DNA of 64,000 bases from an uncultured Pelagibacteraceae bacterium (GCA_902525935.1 CABZJA010000002.1:40385-104384); one strand, 5' to 3'. Shown: positions 15,298 through 24,950, counted from the stretch's first letter. Notes: generated by a model not told the origin, from the letters alone. Numbers and translations are program-made.

Positions 15298-17319
15298 ATG
15301 CCAAAAAAAAAAACTAAAAAAAAAAAGAAAAAAATAATCACTAAAAAGAAATCTAAAGTAAAGTCTTTTACGCCAAAGCAAGAAAAAGAGCTTATATATA
15401 GAACAAAGAAAGACTGGATTAGCAAAGCTCTAGTAAATAAATCTCAGTACGAAAAAAAATATAAAGCTTCAATAAAAGATAATGATGGTTTCTGGAAAAA
15501 AGAAGGAAAAAGAATTAATTGGATAAAACCATATACAAAAATTAAAGATGTCAAATATAGTAAATCAGATGTTAAAATAAAATGGTTTTATGATGGTACT
15601 CTTAATGCATCGGCAAATTGTATTGATAGACACTTAAAAAAAAATAAAGACAAAACTGCAATTGTATGGGTTGGTGATGACCCAAAAGTTCAGAAGAAAA
15701 TTTCTTATAAGGAATTGCACAAAGAAGTTTCAAAAGCTTCAAATGGACTTAAAGAATTGGGAGTTAAAAAAGGAGACCGAGTTACAATTTACCTTACCAT
15801 GATACCTGAATTAGCATACACTATGTTAGCCTGTGCGAGAATAGGAGCGGTGCATTCAATAATTTTTGGAGGCTTTTCCCCTGATAGTATTTCTGGAAGA
15901 ATAAATGATTGTGAGTCTGATTATTTAATTACAGCTGATGAAGGAGTAAGAGGAGGAAAGATAATACCTCTAAAATCAATTGCTGACGAAGCTTTAGTAA
16001 ATTGTCCAAATGTAAAAAAATGTGTAGTTGTCAAAAGGACAGGTAATAGAATTAATTGGGATGAACGAAGAGACGTTTGGTATCACGAGTTAACAAAAAA
16101 AGTTTCGAATAAATGTGACCCTGAAGAAATGAATGCAGAAGATCCCTTATTTATTTTATATACATCAGGATCGACTGGTAAACCAAAAGGTGTGATGCAC
16201 ACAACGGGTGGTTACATGGTTTATGCTTCAATGACCCATCAATATATATTCAATTATAAACCTAAAGATATTTATTGGTGTACAGCCGACATTGGTTGGG
16301 TAACTGGTCATAGCTATATTATTTATGGACCATTATCAAATGGAGCAACAACTATAATGTTTGAAGGAATTCCAACTTATCCTGATAGTTCAAGATGGTG
16401 GCAAATCGTTGACAAGTATAAAGTGAATATTTTTTATACTGCCCCAACAGCAATAAGAGCTTTAATGAGAGAAGGTGATAAACCCGTTAAGAGAACATCA
16501 AGAAAATCACTGAAATTGTTAGGAACCGTAGGTGAGCCAATCAATCCAGAAGCATGGGAGTGGTATTATAAAACTGTTGGAGATTCTAATTGTCCGATTG
16601 TTGATACTTGGTGGCAAACTGAAACTGGTGGAATATTAATTAGTCCACAAACAGGTGCTATAAATTTAAAACCAGGCTCAGCCACAAAACCATTTTACGG
16701 AATTAAACCAGTAATAGTTAATAAAGATGGAAAAGTTTTAAAAGGAGAGGCAGAAGGTCGTTTGTGTGTTGCACAATCTTGGCCTGGTCAAATGCGAACA
16801 GTTTATGGCGATCATCAAAGATTCATTGACACATATTTTTCTCAATTTGATGGTAAATATTTTACAGGAGATGGATGCAGAAGAGATAAAGATGGATATT
16901 ACTGGATCACAGGAAGAGTTGATGATGTAATTATTGTTTCAGGTCACAATCTTGGAACTGCCGAAATAGAAAGTGCCTTCGTTGCTCATCCAAAAGTAGC
17001 AGAAGCTGCTGTAGTTGGATATCCACATGATATTAAAGGTAATGGTTTATATTGTTACGTTACTTTAAATGTGGGAGAAAAATCAACTTTAGATTTAGAG
17101 AGAGATTTAAAGCTATGGGTAAGAAAACAAATTGGTCCGATAGCTACACCTGATCTAATTCAATTTTCAACTGGACTTCCAAAAACTAGATCAGGCAAAA
17201 TTATGAGAAGAATTCTCAGAAAAATTGCTGCAAATGAACATGACCAATTAGGTGACACAACAACTTTGGCAGATCCAAGTGTAGTAAAAAGCTTAGTTGA
17301 AAATAGAAAAAATACTTAA
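15298..17319 (+). CDS. acs: Acetyl-CoA synthetase with Lys-rich N-terminal extension
   Basis: This 673-aa AMP-forming acyl-CoA synthetase activates acetate (possibly propionate) to the CoA thioester. Core motifs are [20 protein letters not shown] (P-loop), [38 protein letters not shown] and the C-terminal acetylation-type motif [14 protein letters not shown] with the catalytic Lys. Residues 1-26 are almost pure Lys ([20 protein letters not shown]), absent from typical Acs proteins (about 650 aa). No later Met precedes the conserved N-terminus, so the extension appears real unless a non-ATG start is used. It converges on the 209-aa gene with a 4-bp TTAA stop overlap. The downstream symporter could supply its substrate. 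Confidence 0.95.
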   Translation: MPKKKTKKKKKKIITKKKSKVKSFTPKQEKELIYRTKKDWISKALVNKSQYEKKYKASIKDNDGFWKKEGKRINWIKPYTKIKDVKYSKSDVKIKWFYDGTLNASANCIDRHLKKNKDKTAIVWVGDDPKVQKKISYKELHKEVSKASNGLKELGVKKGDRVTIYLTMIPELAYTMLACARIGAVHSIIFGGFSPDSISGRINDCESDYLITADEGVRGGKIIPLKSIADEALVNCPNVKKCVVVKRTGNRINWDERRDVWYHELTKKVSNKCDPEEMNAEDPLFILYTSGSTGKPKGVMHTTGGYMVYASMTHQYIFNYKPKDIYWCTADIGWVTGHSYIIYGPLSNGATTIMFEGIPTYPDSSRWWQIVDKYKVNIFYTAPTAIRALMREGDKPVKRTSRKSLKLLGTVGEPINPEAWEWYYKTVGDSNCPIVDTWWQTETGGILISPQTGAINLKPGSATKPFYGIKPVIVNKDGKVLKGEAEGRLCVAQSWPGQMRTVYGDHQRFIDTYFSQFDGKYFTGDGCRRDKDGYYWITGRVDDVIIVSGHNLGTAEIESAFVAHPKVAEAAVVGYPHDIKGNGLYCYVTLNVGEKSTLDLERDLKLWVRKQIGPIATPDLIQFSTGLPKTRSGKIMRRILRKIAANEHDQLGDTTTLADPSVVKSLVENRKNT

Positions 17320-17945
17320 AAATTTATTAATTCAATAAATTCCTTTTTAACATTATCCCATTTTAAAATCATAGAATTCAAAACTATTTTTTTGTCTAAA
17401 GATTTTAATTCTTCAGCGATTGGAGACCATTCATATAATGATAGCGCGCTGGTATTAAATGGTAATGACTTATGATATTCATTCCAATTAATGTTTTGAT
17501 ATCTCTCAAGAAAATTTTTTTTTGCATTTTCATATATTTCGTTTGGCATTTCATTTTTCTGAAGTTCATTATTCAAAATTTGAAAATAGATTTCATTTGC
17601 TTTTTCAGTATCATGTTGATTTCTGATATTTTTTAAAAAAGAGATTGTATAAAAAGTTAAATCCTGTAACGCAGTTGAATAAATATTCCATTTAGCTTTG
17701 TTAATCGATCCTAAAAATATTTCATCTTCAAACATCAATACATATTTTGCCCCCATTCTAGTTTTCAGATATCCATAAAGAGTTACTTGACTTACCCATG
17801 CAGATTTTTTTTGGATAAATTTTTTCAATTCAGAATAGTTTTCAATTTTTTTTGTTTTTTTAAAATATTTTAAGAATGGAATGAAATATTCCTTTAAATA
17901 CTCAAATTTCAAATCTTTGAGCTTTAATTTGTATTTGATGCCCAT
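17316..17945 (-). CDS. Conserved-looking hypothetical protein beside acs/symporter
   Basis: This 209-aa protein is not a family I can name. Visible features are a basic N-terminus, a central segment [21 protein letters not shown] (about 51-71) that looks conserved, [11 protein letters not shown], and a C-terminal region with [12 protein letters not shown]. There is no signal peptide or clear TM helix; the helical composition suggests a soluble protein. Its place between acetyl-CoA synthetase and a DUF4212/sodium:solute symporter pair suggests a link to organic-acid uptake or its control (inference). It shares TTAA with the acs stop codon and is divergent from the symporter operon (111-bp gap). 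Confidence 0.75.
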   Translation of the reverse strand: MGIKYKLKLKDLKFEYLKEYFIPFLKYFKKTKKIENYSELKKFIQKKSAWVSQVTLYGYLKTRMGAKYVLMFEDEIFLGSINKAKWNIYSTALQDLTFYTISFLKNIRNQHDTEKANEIYFQILNNELQKNEMPNEIYENAKKNFLERYQNINWNEYHKSLPFNTSALSLYEWSPIAEELKSLDKKIVLNSMILKWDNVKKEFIELINF

Positions 17946-18040
17946 TTAGAACCGATATTACAACTTTTACTATAAATATATGCCATTTTTTACCCTTTAA
18001 ATATCACTTTAAATGAGTATGAATTATATTTTTAACCTAT

Positions 18041-18047
18041 AGGGAGG
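18041..18047 (+). promoter_or_regulatory. Strong Shine-Dalgarno (AGGGAGG) for the DUF4212 gene
   Basis: AGGGAGG lies 9 nt before the ATG at 18057. Most genes in this window have no recognisable Shine-Dalgarno, so this near-perfect site suggests a highly translated transporter operon. The 111-bp divergent gap upstream is AT-rich and holds TATAAT-like hexamers; no operator was clearly identifiable. Confidence 0.75.
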
Positions 18048-18056
18048 ATTAAAATA

Positions 18057-18314
18057 ATGTCAAACAAAGAAAAGCACTGGGAAAAAACCAAAGGATTAAT
18101 GATAATTACATTAATTATCTGGTTTGTTTTCGGTTATCTGATCTTCATGTTTGGTTCTGACCTAAACACTTCAAGTTTTATGGGATATCCATTAGCGTAT
18201 TATATGTGTGCGCAAGGTTCCATCATTGCATTTGTGGTCCTAATTTTTTGGTTTGCAAATAGACAGGAAAAAATCGATGAAGAGTTTGGTTTTACCGAAA
18301 AGGAGGATGATTAA
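18057..18314 (+). CDS. DUF4212 small subunit of sodium:solute symporter
   Basis: The 85-aa membrane protein has two TM helices (about 13-33 and 48-70) and an acidic C-terminus (EEFGFTEKEDD). The DUF4212 signatures HWEKTKGLMIITLIIWFVFGY and MGYPLAYYMCAQGSI are plain. Such proteins are obligate partners of VC_2705-type solute:sodium symporters (ActP-like). The stop overlaps the symporter start (TAATG), and the strong Shine-Dalgarno precedes this gene, so it heads the operon. Confidence 0.93.
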   Translation: MSNKEKHWEKTKGLMIITLIIWFVFGYLIFMFGSDLNTSSFMGYPLAYYMCAQGSIIAFVVLIFWFANRQEKIDEEFGFTEKEDD

Positions 18315-20152
18315 TGTTTAAAGGCAATTTTATTGACAACCTACCAAAAATTTACGGAACATATACTGGGGGCTTCTTCATTTTCATCATTTTGATGGCA
18401 ATAGCAGAGCAAGCAGGTATGACCGCAAAAACAATTGGTATTTTGTTTGTAGCATTTACAGTTTGTATATATGCCATAATTGGATATCTATCTAGAACTG
18501 TACAAGTCGACGCTTATTATGTTGCTGGAAGACAAGTGCCAACAGTATTTAACGGAATGGCAACTGCAGCTGACTGGATGTCAGGCGCATCATTCGTTGC
18601 AATGGCTGGTGGTATTTATTTTGGTGGTTATACTTATATGGCTTTCTTAGTCGGATGGACTGGGGGATACGTTTTAGTATCATCACTTTTAGCACCATAC
18701 TTAAGAAAATTTGGATGTTATACTGTGCCAGATTTCATTGGAACAAGATACGGCGGAAACTTTGCAAGGTTCTGTGCTGTAGTTGTTTTAACTTTGGCTT
18801 CTTTCACGTATGTAACAGCTCAAATTAACGCAACAGGAACAATTGCATCTAGAGCGCTAAGTATACCATTTGAATTAGGAGTTTGGGTTGGACTAGTAAG
18901 TATTTTACTGTGTTCAATGCTAGGCGGAATGAGAGCAGTAACTTGGACACAGGTTGCACAATACATAGTACTGATTGTTGCTTATCTGATTCCAGTATTC
19001 TGGATCAGTAACAAAGCTGGATTTGGTTTCTTTCCACACTTTATGTTAGGTGAGGAAGTGGCTAGATTAGGTGCACTTGAATCGCAATTTGGATTAGTAA
19101 AAAATGCTGCTGCGGATATCAAAGCTGCAGGTGTACCAGGTGGTCTAAAATCTATCGCTGTATCGCACGCAGGTGTGCCAGAAGGTGGAATGGCTGCATG
19201 GAAGTTTATTTCATTAGCGCTATGTATGATGGTAGGAACAGCTTCTTTACCACACATTTTAATGAGATACTTCACTACTCCAAGTGTTAAGGCTGCAAGA
19301 AAATCAGTGGCATGGTCACTATTCTTTATTGCATTGCTTTACACTTCAGCGCCAATGCTTGCAACGTTATCCAAAATCTCACTAATAGATCCAAACTTAC
19401 CAACAGGTATTATTGGAAAACCAATTGCTGAAATTATGCAGATTGAGTGGGTAAATGCTTGGATTAATGTAAAGCAAGCCTTCATAGCAGACTTTAACGG
19501 AGATGGTATTCTTCAGTTAAATGAATGGTTTATGAGAGGTGACGTAGTTGTGCTAGCAACTCCTGAAGTTGCTGGATTACCATACGTAATCTCTGGACTA
19601 GTTGCTGCAGGAGGAATGGCTGCTGCGATGTCAACTGCTGATGGTCTAATTCTTGCTATCGCAAACGCTTTATCACATGATATTTATTACAAAATCATTG
19701 ATCCAAAGGCGGATGTAAGAAAAAGATTGTTAGTTGCTAGAGCACTTCTAATTGTTATTGGAGCTGCTGGAGCATACATTGCATCGATGAGGATCACTAG
19801 TATCCTTGGTGCAGTTGCTTGGGCATTTGACTTTGCAATGTCAGGATTGTTCTTCCCATTAATACTTGGTGTATGGTGGAAGAGAGCAACAAGACAAGGG
19901 GCAATAGCAGGTATGATAGCAGGTCTTGCATCTGGAACGGCTTATCTAATTTATGTGTATCCTAAGTTTATGGGCAATGCACCTTGGTTAGGTATTGACC
20001 ATTTACGTTTTGGTATTATCGGGGCGTCGGTCTGTTTAGTTGTAATGGTTGTAGTAAGTTTAATGACTGAAGAACCAGATAAAGCTACTCAGCAAATGGT
20101 AGACGAAGTTCGTGTTCCATCAGGTAAGACAATACTTGGTAAGCAACACTAA
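18314..20152 (+). CDS. Sodium:solute symporter, VC_2705/ActP-like (probable acetate/monocarboxylate uptake)
   Basis: This 612-aa SSS-family transporter has 13 or more TM helices. The early segment YYVAGRQVPTVFNGMATAADWMSGASFVAMAG is diagnostic of ActP/VC_2705 symporters. VPDFIGTRYGGNFAR and the later AAGGMAAAMSTADGLILAIANALSHD (Na+-site region) also match. Relatives import acetate, glycolate or related short acids with Na+. Neighbouring acs suggests acetate, but the substrate cannot be read from sequence. The operon is DUF4212-symporter, closed by a GC-rich hairpin at 20165-20185. The protein is richer in Gly/Ala and in GC codons than its neighbours, as expected for a highly expressed transporter. 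Confidence 0.93.
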   Translation: MFKGNFIDNLPKIYGTYTGGFFIFIILMAIAEQAGMTAKTIGILFVAFTVCIYAIIGYLSRTVQVDAYYVAGRQVPTVFNGMATAADWMSGASFVAMAGGIYFGGYTYMAFLVGWTGGYVLVSSLLAPYLRKFGCYTVPDFIGTRYGGNFARFCAVVVLTLASFTYVTAQINATGTIASRALSIPFELGVWVGLVSILLCSMLGGMRAVTWTQVAQYIVLIVAYLIPVFWISNKAGFGFFPHFMLGEEVARLGALESQFGLVKNAAADIKAAGVPGGLKSIAVSHAGVPEGGMAAWKFISLALCMMVGTASLPHILMRYFTTPSVKAARKSVAWSLFFIALLYTSAPMLATLSKISLIDPNLPTGIIGKPIAEIMQIEWVNAWINVKQAFIADFNGDGILQLNEWFMRGDVVVLATPEVAGLPYVISGLVAAGGMAAAMSTADGLILAIANALSHDIYYKIIDPKADVRKRLLVARALLIVIGAAGAYIASMRITSILGAVAWAFDFAMSGLFFPLILGVWWKRATRQGAIAGMIAGLASGTAYLIYVYPKFMGNAPWLGIDHLRFGIIGASVCLVVMVVVSLMTEEPDKATQQMVDEVRVPSGKTILGKQH

Positions 20153-20164
20153 ATTAAACTTTAT

Positions 20165-20185
20165 TGGGGGCGATATTCGCCCCCA
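20165..20185 (+). terminator. GC-rich hairpin terminator after the symporter
   Basis: A perfect stem with arms GGGGGCGA and TCGCCCCC (plus a flanking T-A pair) and a TAT loop is followed by ATCTTTTC. It lies 12 bp after the symporter stop. The GC-rich stem stands out in an otherwise about 70% AT sequence and looks like an intrinsic terminator. Confidence 0.85.
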
Positions 20186-20197
20186 TCTTTTCAAAAA

Positions 20198-20533
20198 ATG
20201 CCAATATATATTTTAGTAATAGACTACATTTTAGGTATAATCATGTGGACTTTAATTGGTAGATCTGCAATGAATATTTTCCAAAAAGAAGACTCTGAAT
20301 TTTTTTTCATGAAGGTCTTTGTAAAATATACAAATCCAATAATAAAAATTTTTAAATTCATAACCCCTAGCTTCATTATAGGACCGCTAGTGCCACTTTA
20401 TGTTGCATGGTTTTTTTATATGTTTAGATTTTATTTAATGCCTTATTTAATGGGTTATTCTGTTATGGGAATGTTATCATTTCCATTAGAAAGTGAAATA
20501 GCTGCAGAAATTTACAAAGTATTTGGTAAATAA
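20198..20533 (+). CDS. Small integral membrane protein downstream of symporter
   Basis: This 111-aa protein has three likely TM segments (about 5-22, 58-80 and 85-100). It contains IDYILGIIMWTLIGRSAMNIF, a DSEFFFMKVF...NPIIKIFKFITPSFIIGPLVPLYVAWFFYMFRF core and a polar C-terminus. The layout is loosely YggT-like (aromatic N-terminal helix, NPI/ITP motif, second helix pair), but I would not assign the family firmly. It lies just past the terminator, so it may be transcribed by readthrough or from its own promoter. Function unknown. Confidence 0.75.
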   Translation: MPIYILVIDYILGIIMWTLIGRSAMNIFQKEDSEFFFMKVFVKYTNPIIKIFKFITPSFIIGPLVPLYVAWFFYMFRFYLMPYLMGYSVMGMLSFPLESEIAAEIYKVFGK

Positions 20534-20576
20534 TAATTCAAATATATTTAAAAATTGATAGTACTAGTTTTTATTA

Positions 20577-21236
20577 ATGAAAAATATACAAATTTCACCT
20601 TCAATACTCTCAGCAGATTTTAGTCAGTTAGGTAATGAGATTAAACGTCTAGAGGATGGTGGTGCAGATTTGATTCATGTTGATGTAATGGATGGACATT
20701 TTGTTCCGAACATCACAATAGGTCCCCCAGTGATAAAAACTTTAAGAAATTATACAAATTTACCTTTTGATGTACATTTGATGATATCGCCTGTTCATAA
20801 ATATATTAAAAATTTTGCTGAAGCAGGATCTGATATAATAACAATTCATCCTGAAGCAACTAATAATTTAATTGAGTCAATTCAATTTATAAAGCAATTA
20901 AAGAAAAAAGTAGGATTATCTTTAAATCCAAATACGGAAATAAATATCATAGAAAAACTTTTAAAGAATATTGATTTAGTTTTAATCATGAGTGTACACC
21001 CAGGATTTGGTGGCCAAAAATTTATGCCCGAGGTAATTGAGAAAATTAAAAAGCTTCATCAAATTAAAAAAGATAATAAATTAAACTTTGATATTGAAGT
21101 TGATGGTGGAATTAATTTTTCTAATTCAAAGGAAGTTATATCAGCAGGAGCAAATATATTGGTTTCGGGAACAACTATATTTAATGAAAATAATGGTAAT
21201 ATTAAAAAAAATATAGAAACGCTAAGATCAATGTAA
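20577..21236 (+). CDS. rpe: Ribulose-phosphate 3-epimerase
   Basis: Rpe (219 aa) interconverts ribulose-5-P and xylulose-5-P in the pentose phosphate pathway. The TIM-barrel motifs are ISPSILSADFSQLG, LIHVDVMDGHFVPNITIGP (metal-binding His and Asp), FDVHLMI, VLIMSVHPGFGGQKF and IEVDGGIN. The length is standard. It is followed 1 bp later by the heparinase-like gene and then purH, so the three form a plausible operon. Confidence 0.97.
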   Translation: MKNIQISPSILSADFSQLGNEIKRLEDGGADLIHVDVMDGHFVPNITIGPPVIKTLRNYTNLPFDVHLMISPVHKYIKNFAEAGSDIITIHPEATNNLIESIQFIKQLKKKVGLSLNPNTEINIIEKLLKNIDLVLIMSVHPGFGGQKFMPEVIEKIKKLHQIKKDNKLNFDIEVDGGINFSNSKEVISAGANILVSGTTIFNENNGNIKKNIETLRSM

Positions 21237-21237
21237 G

Positions 21238-22863
21238 ATGTATTTAAAAAATTCTTTATCTTTCATAAATGAATTTTTTAACACATCCAAAAATCAAATA
21301 AGAAAATTATACTTAAAATCAAATTTTTATAATAATAAAATTTCAAAAATTGAAACAAGTAATATTACATATAGACCAAGTCTAAGTATTCTGAGTTGCT
21401 TAGTTAAATATGATAAAAAAAAAATTAAAATTGAGGAATTAGATAAAAATAATATTTGGGAAAATAAATTATTAAGTGGACATAACTTATATAAACTTAA
21501 TAATTTTTATTGGTTATTTAGTATCGATTTAAAATCTTCACCAAATGTTACACAATCAATAATTACTAAATGGATTGAAAAAAATCGAAATTACAATTCA
21601 TTAACATGGCAAATCGATATTTTATCAAAGAGAATAATATCTTGGATTGCAAACTCTAAATTATCTTACGATGAAAGTGACGCTAAATATAAGAATAAAT
21701 TTAATTTTTCTGTAAACAAACAAATTAATCATTTAATAAATGAAATAAGCAAATCTCAATCTGTTAATGATAAATTATTAGGATGTACTGCAATAATAAT
21801 CACAGGATTATCATACGAAAATGAAAAGTTTTTACAATATGGATTAGAATTACTTAGAAAAATTATTATCAATTCTTTTGACGATGAGTATTTTCCAAAA
21901 ACAAGAAGTATTAGGCAATTAAATTTTTATTTAAAATATTTTATTCTTGTTAGAGAAATATTAAAGGAGTCTTTTAATGATATACCTGAGTACCTTGATG
22001 AAATAATTTTCTATCTAGGAAAATCTTATTCTGTTTTTTCTAAAATCGAACAAAGTTTACTATTCAATGGGAACCATCAAAATGATTTAAAAGAATTTAA
22101 TAAATATCTTTCACTTTATAAATATAAGTTTGAAAATTCAAATAATGAAGTAGGAGGTTATGCTATTTTGAAAAACAAAAATTGCATTCTTGCAATGGAT
22201 GTTGGAAATTCACCACAAAAAACATTTTCATATAACTATCAAAGTGGGGCTCTTTCATTTGAATTTTTCTACAAAGATAAGAAACTTATTTCGAATTCTG
22301 GTTACTTTCAGGATTATAAAAATAAATTAAATCTAATTTCAAAATCTACTGCTGCTCATTCAGCACTTATAATTGATAATCATTCAAGTTGTTCGTTTAG
22401 AAACAATGGAAACTATAAAACATTAGAAAATGGTTTAAAAATTAGTGATAAAAATATTGTTAATGAAAAGAACTATTGGTTAATAAAAGCATCTCATAAT
22501 GGTTTTTTAAAAAAATTTGGAGTTTTATATGAAAGATCTGTAGAATTTTTTCTTGAAAAAAATAAATTGATAGGAACTGATAAAATAATTTCAAAAAACA
22601 AGCTAGATCTCAAAAAATATGATATCAGATTTCATATGGAGCCAGGTGTTAAATTAACAAAAACTTTAGATAACAAAACCATACTAATTGAAATTGAGAA
22701 TTCTGGATGGAAATTTTCTACTAGCTGCGAGATTATAAATATTGAATCGGGTATATATTTCGGTAATAAAAATTTAATTAGTGAAAACCAAAATATATGT
22801 TTATCAGGCAAAATAAAGGATATAACACAAGAAATTAAATGGGAATTCGAAAAAATACAATAA
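21238..22863 (+). CDS. Heparinase II/III-like protein
   Basis: This 541-aa protein has an alpha-helical toroid N-terminal half (about 1-290) and a C-terminal half that matches the heparinase II/III beta-sandwich region. It contains YQSGALSFEFFYKDKKLISNSGYF (gain of GxLSFE), AAHSALIIDN (typical Ahs motif) and RSVEFFLEKNKLIGTDKI. No signal peptide is evident. Family members cleave uronate polysaccharides, but alphaproteobacterial copies between rpe/rsmB and purH are of unknown role. It overlaps purH by 25 bp, so translational coupling is likely. Confidence 0.82.
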   Translation: MYLKNSLSFINEFFNTSKNQIRKLYLKSNFYNNKISKIETSNITYRPSLSILSCLVKYDKKKIKIEELDKNNIWENKLLSGHNLYKLNNFYWLFSIDLKSSPNVTQSIITKWIEKNRNYNSLTWQIDILSKRIISWIANSKLSYDESDAKYKNKFNFSVNKQINHLINEISKSQSVNDKLLGCTAIIITGLSYENEKFLQYGLELLRKIIINSFDDEYFPKTRSIRQLNFYLKYFILVREILKESFNDIPEYLDEIIFYLGKSYSVFSKIEQSLLFNGNHQNDLKEFNKYLSLYKYKFENSNNEVGGYAILKNKNCILAMDVGNSPQKTFSYNYQSGALSFEFFYKDKKLISNSGYFQDYKNKLNLISKSTAAHSALIIDNHSSCSFRNNGNYKTLENGLKISDKNIVNEKNYWLIKASHNGFLKKFGVLYERSVEFFLEKNKLIGTDKIISKNKLDLKKYDIRFHMEPGVKLTKTLDNKTILIEIENSGWKFSTSCEIINIESGIYFGNKNLISENQNICLSGKIKDITQEIKWEFEKIQ

Positions 22864-24398
22864 AAATTAAGACCGCTTTAATTTCATTGTCTGATAAATC
22901 CAGTTTAAGGCCATTATTAAATTTACTAAAAAAATACAAAATCAAAATAATAAGTTCCGGCGGCACATATAAAAAAATTAAAAGTATGGGTTTTAAATGC
23001 TTAGAAGTATCTAAATTTACAAATTCAAAAGAGCTATTAGATGGAAGAGTAAAAACATTACATCCAAAAATTCATTCTGGGATTTTGAGTGTAAGGCAGA
23101 ATAAAAAACATCAAAAAGAAATGAAAATTAACAGTTATGAAAATATAGATTTAGTTATTATAAATTTTTATCCGTTTGAAAGAGTTTTGTTAAGTAATTC
23201 TGACCACAAAATTATAATTGAAAATATAGATATTGGAGGACCAACAATGGTTAGATCAGCTGCAAAAAATTATAATGATGTAGTTATCCTAAGTAACGTA
23301 AAACAGTATGAAGATTTAATTATTGAGTTAAATAAAAATAGAGGATCTACGAATTTAAAATTTAGGGAAAAATTGGCTGAGGCAGCATTTATGGAAACAG
23401 CATATTATGAGTCAAAAATTTTTAATTATTTCTATCAAAAGTCAAAAAACCTTTTCCCGATTAAGAACATTTTTTCTGGAAAGTTAGTTGAGGAGACAAG
23501 GTATGGAGAAAACCCTCATCAAAAAGCAGCAATATATACACAAAATAACAAACAAGAAATTATTCAAATCAGTGGAAAACAACTAAGTTACAACAACTAT
23601 AACGATATTTATTCAGCTTTAAGTATATCCAAAACTTTGCCAAGAAATAAAGGTGTAGTAATAATTAAGCATGCGAATCCCTGCGGTGTTTCCATTAATC
23701 CAAACAAAATCAGATCTTTTAAAGAGGCTTTAGAAAGTGACCCAATTAGTGCCTATGGTGGTATTGTATCATGTAACTTTAAATTAAATATTGGTTTAGC
23801 TAAAGAGATTAATAAAATATTTTTTGAGGTAATAATTGCAAATGGATTTGACAAAAAATCAGTCAAACTTTTAAAAAAGAAAAAAAATCTAAGGCTAATT
23901 GATTCTAGTAAAGTAGAAAAAAATTTTAAATTTAATTTTATAAATAAATTTAATTCTATTTTAATTCAAGATCCAGATAATCAAAATTTTTCTAGGAATG
24001 ATTTTAAAATTGTATCAAAATTAAAACCTACTAATAAAACTTTAAACAAACTTATTTTTGCATTTAATATATGCAGAAGTGTAAAATCGAATGCGATAGT
24101 CATTACAAAAGATTACAAGACAATAGGCATAGGTTCTGGTCAACCAAGTAGGTTAGATAGTTGCAAAATAGCAATTGATAAAATGAAAAAGTTTCAGAAA
24201 ATAAGCGAAAGTGATGAAATCCTAGCAGCATCTGATGCGTTTTTCCCGTTTGTGGATGGTATAGAAAAGTTGGTACAAGCAGGAATTTCAGCTGTCATTC
24301 AACCGTCGGGTTCAAAAAATGATAAAGAAATTATTAAATTTGCTAACCAAACAAATACTATTTTGGTATTTTCCAAAACAAGACACTTTAATCACTAA
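22839..24398 (+). CDS. purH: AICAR transformylase/IMP cyclohydrolase
   Basis: PurH (519 aa) performs the last two steps of IMP synthesis. The N-terminal MGS-like cyclohydrolase domain has KTALISLSDKSSLRPLL, SSGGTYKK, DGRVKTLHPKIHSGIL and NFYPFE. The C-terminal transformylase domain has RYGENPHQKAA, KHANPCGVSI, DPISAYGGIVSCN and ASDAFFPFVDGIE. The ATG at 22839 adds nine residues compared with a typical start and lies inside the heparinase-like gene. No closer ATG fits, so either this start or a rare codon is used. It is convergent with phhB, separated by a stop-to-stop junction. Confidence 0.96.
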   Translation: MGIRKNTIKIKTALISLSDKSSLRPLLNLLKKYKIKIISSGGTYKKIKSMGFKCLEVSKFTNSKELLDGRVKTLHPKIHSGILSVRQNKKHQKEMKINSYENIDLVIINFYPFERVLLSNSDHKIIIENIDIGGPTMVRSAAKNYNDVVILSNVKQYEDLIIELNKNRGSTNLKFREKLAEAAFMETAYYESKIFNYFYQKSKNLFPIKNIFSGKLVEETRYGENPHQKAAIYTQNNKQEIIQISGKQLSYNNYNDIYSALSISKTLPRNKGVVIIKHANPCGVSINPNKIRSFKEALESDPISAYGGIVSCNFKLNIGLAKEINKIFFEVIIANGFDKKSVKLLKKKKNLRLIDSSKVEKNFKFNFINKFNSILIQDPDNQNFSRNDFKIVSKLKPTNKTLNKLIFAFNICRSVKSNAIVITKDYKTIGIGSGQPSRLDSCKIAIDKMKKFQKISESDEILAASDAFFPFVDGIEKLVQAGISAVIQPSGSKNDKEIIKFANQTNTILVFSKTRHFNH

Positions 24399-24737
24399 TC
24401 ATTTTATCTTATCTATTTTAGCAGCTAAAATAAAATCACTCTCTGCAAGACCTTTGATTGCGTGAGTAAATATTTTAATTCTTGCATAGCCCCACCCAAA
24501 CCACAGATCAGGGTGATGTCCCTCTGTTTCAGCAATTTCTCCAACTTTATTGATAAATTCTTGACTTTGTAAGAAATCATCAAATTTAAAATTTTTTATT
24601 AAATGAAATCCATCGATTTTATCCTCTATAACTTCCCATCCATCAACTTGTTTTAAATATTTATGAATTTCTTCTGTGTTAAATGGCGGGATATTGCCTT
24701 CACACGGGATACATTTTTTACTTGCTAAATCACTCAT
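24399..24737 (-). CDS. phhB: Pterin-4-alpha-carbinolamine dehydratase
   Basis: This 112-aa PCD/DCoH-family protein dehydrates 4a-hydroxytetrahydropterin to regenerate the pterin cofactor. It shows GWEVIEDKIDGFHLIKNFKFDDF, then ETEGHHPDLWFGWGYARIKIFTHAIKGL, which carries the active-site HHP motif. The family usually has about 100 aa. Phenylalanine hydroxylase is not in this window, so the partner is unknown; some family members act in other pterin systems. It abuts purH directly (24398/24399) and is followed upstream by the tRNA-Gly gene. Confidence 0.93.
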   Translation of the reverse strand: MSDLASKKCIPCEGNIPPFNTEEIHKYLKQVDGWEVIEDKIDGFHLIKNFKFDDFLQSQEFINKVGEIAETEGHHPDLWFGWGYARIKIFTHAIKGLAESDFILAAKIDKIK

Positions 24738-24753
24738 AATATAATTCCTTTAA

Positions 24754-24828
24754 TGGAGCGGGCAATGGGACTTGAACCCACGACCTTCTCGTTGGCAACG
24801 AGACGCTCTACCACTGAGCTATGCCCGC
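24754..24828 (-). tRNA. tRNA-Gly (anticodon GCC)
   Basis: The minus-strand 75-nt gene folds as a normal cloverleaf. Its acceptor arms are GCGGGCA/TGCCCGC with discriminator T and an encoded CCA. The D-loop is AGCTCAGTGGTAGAGC, the anticodon stem is TCTCG/CGAGA around loop TTGCCAA (anticodon GCC), and the T-arm is GTGGGTTCAAGTCCCAT. It lies 16 bp past the start of phhB. Strong GC content in an AT-rich region is typical of a tRNA. Confidence 0.97.
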
Positions 24829-24950
24829 TTATTCTTACAAAACAAAATTAAAAGCTTTTTTTGAATTTAGCAAGTGATTAAATAGTTAAATGCGACTACG
24901 AATCATTTCTGTATAGTTGTAACCTAGAAAAGAATTATTATAATTAAGTT

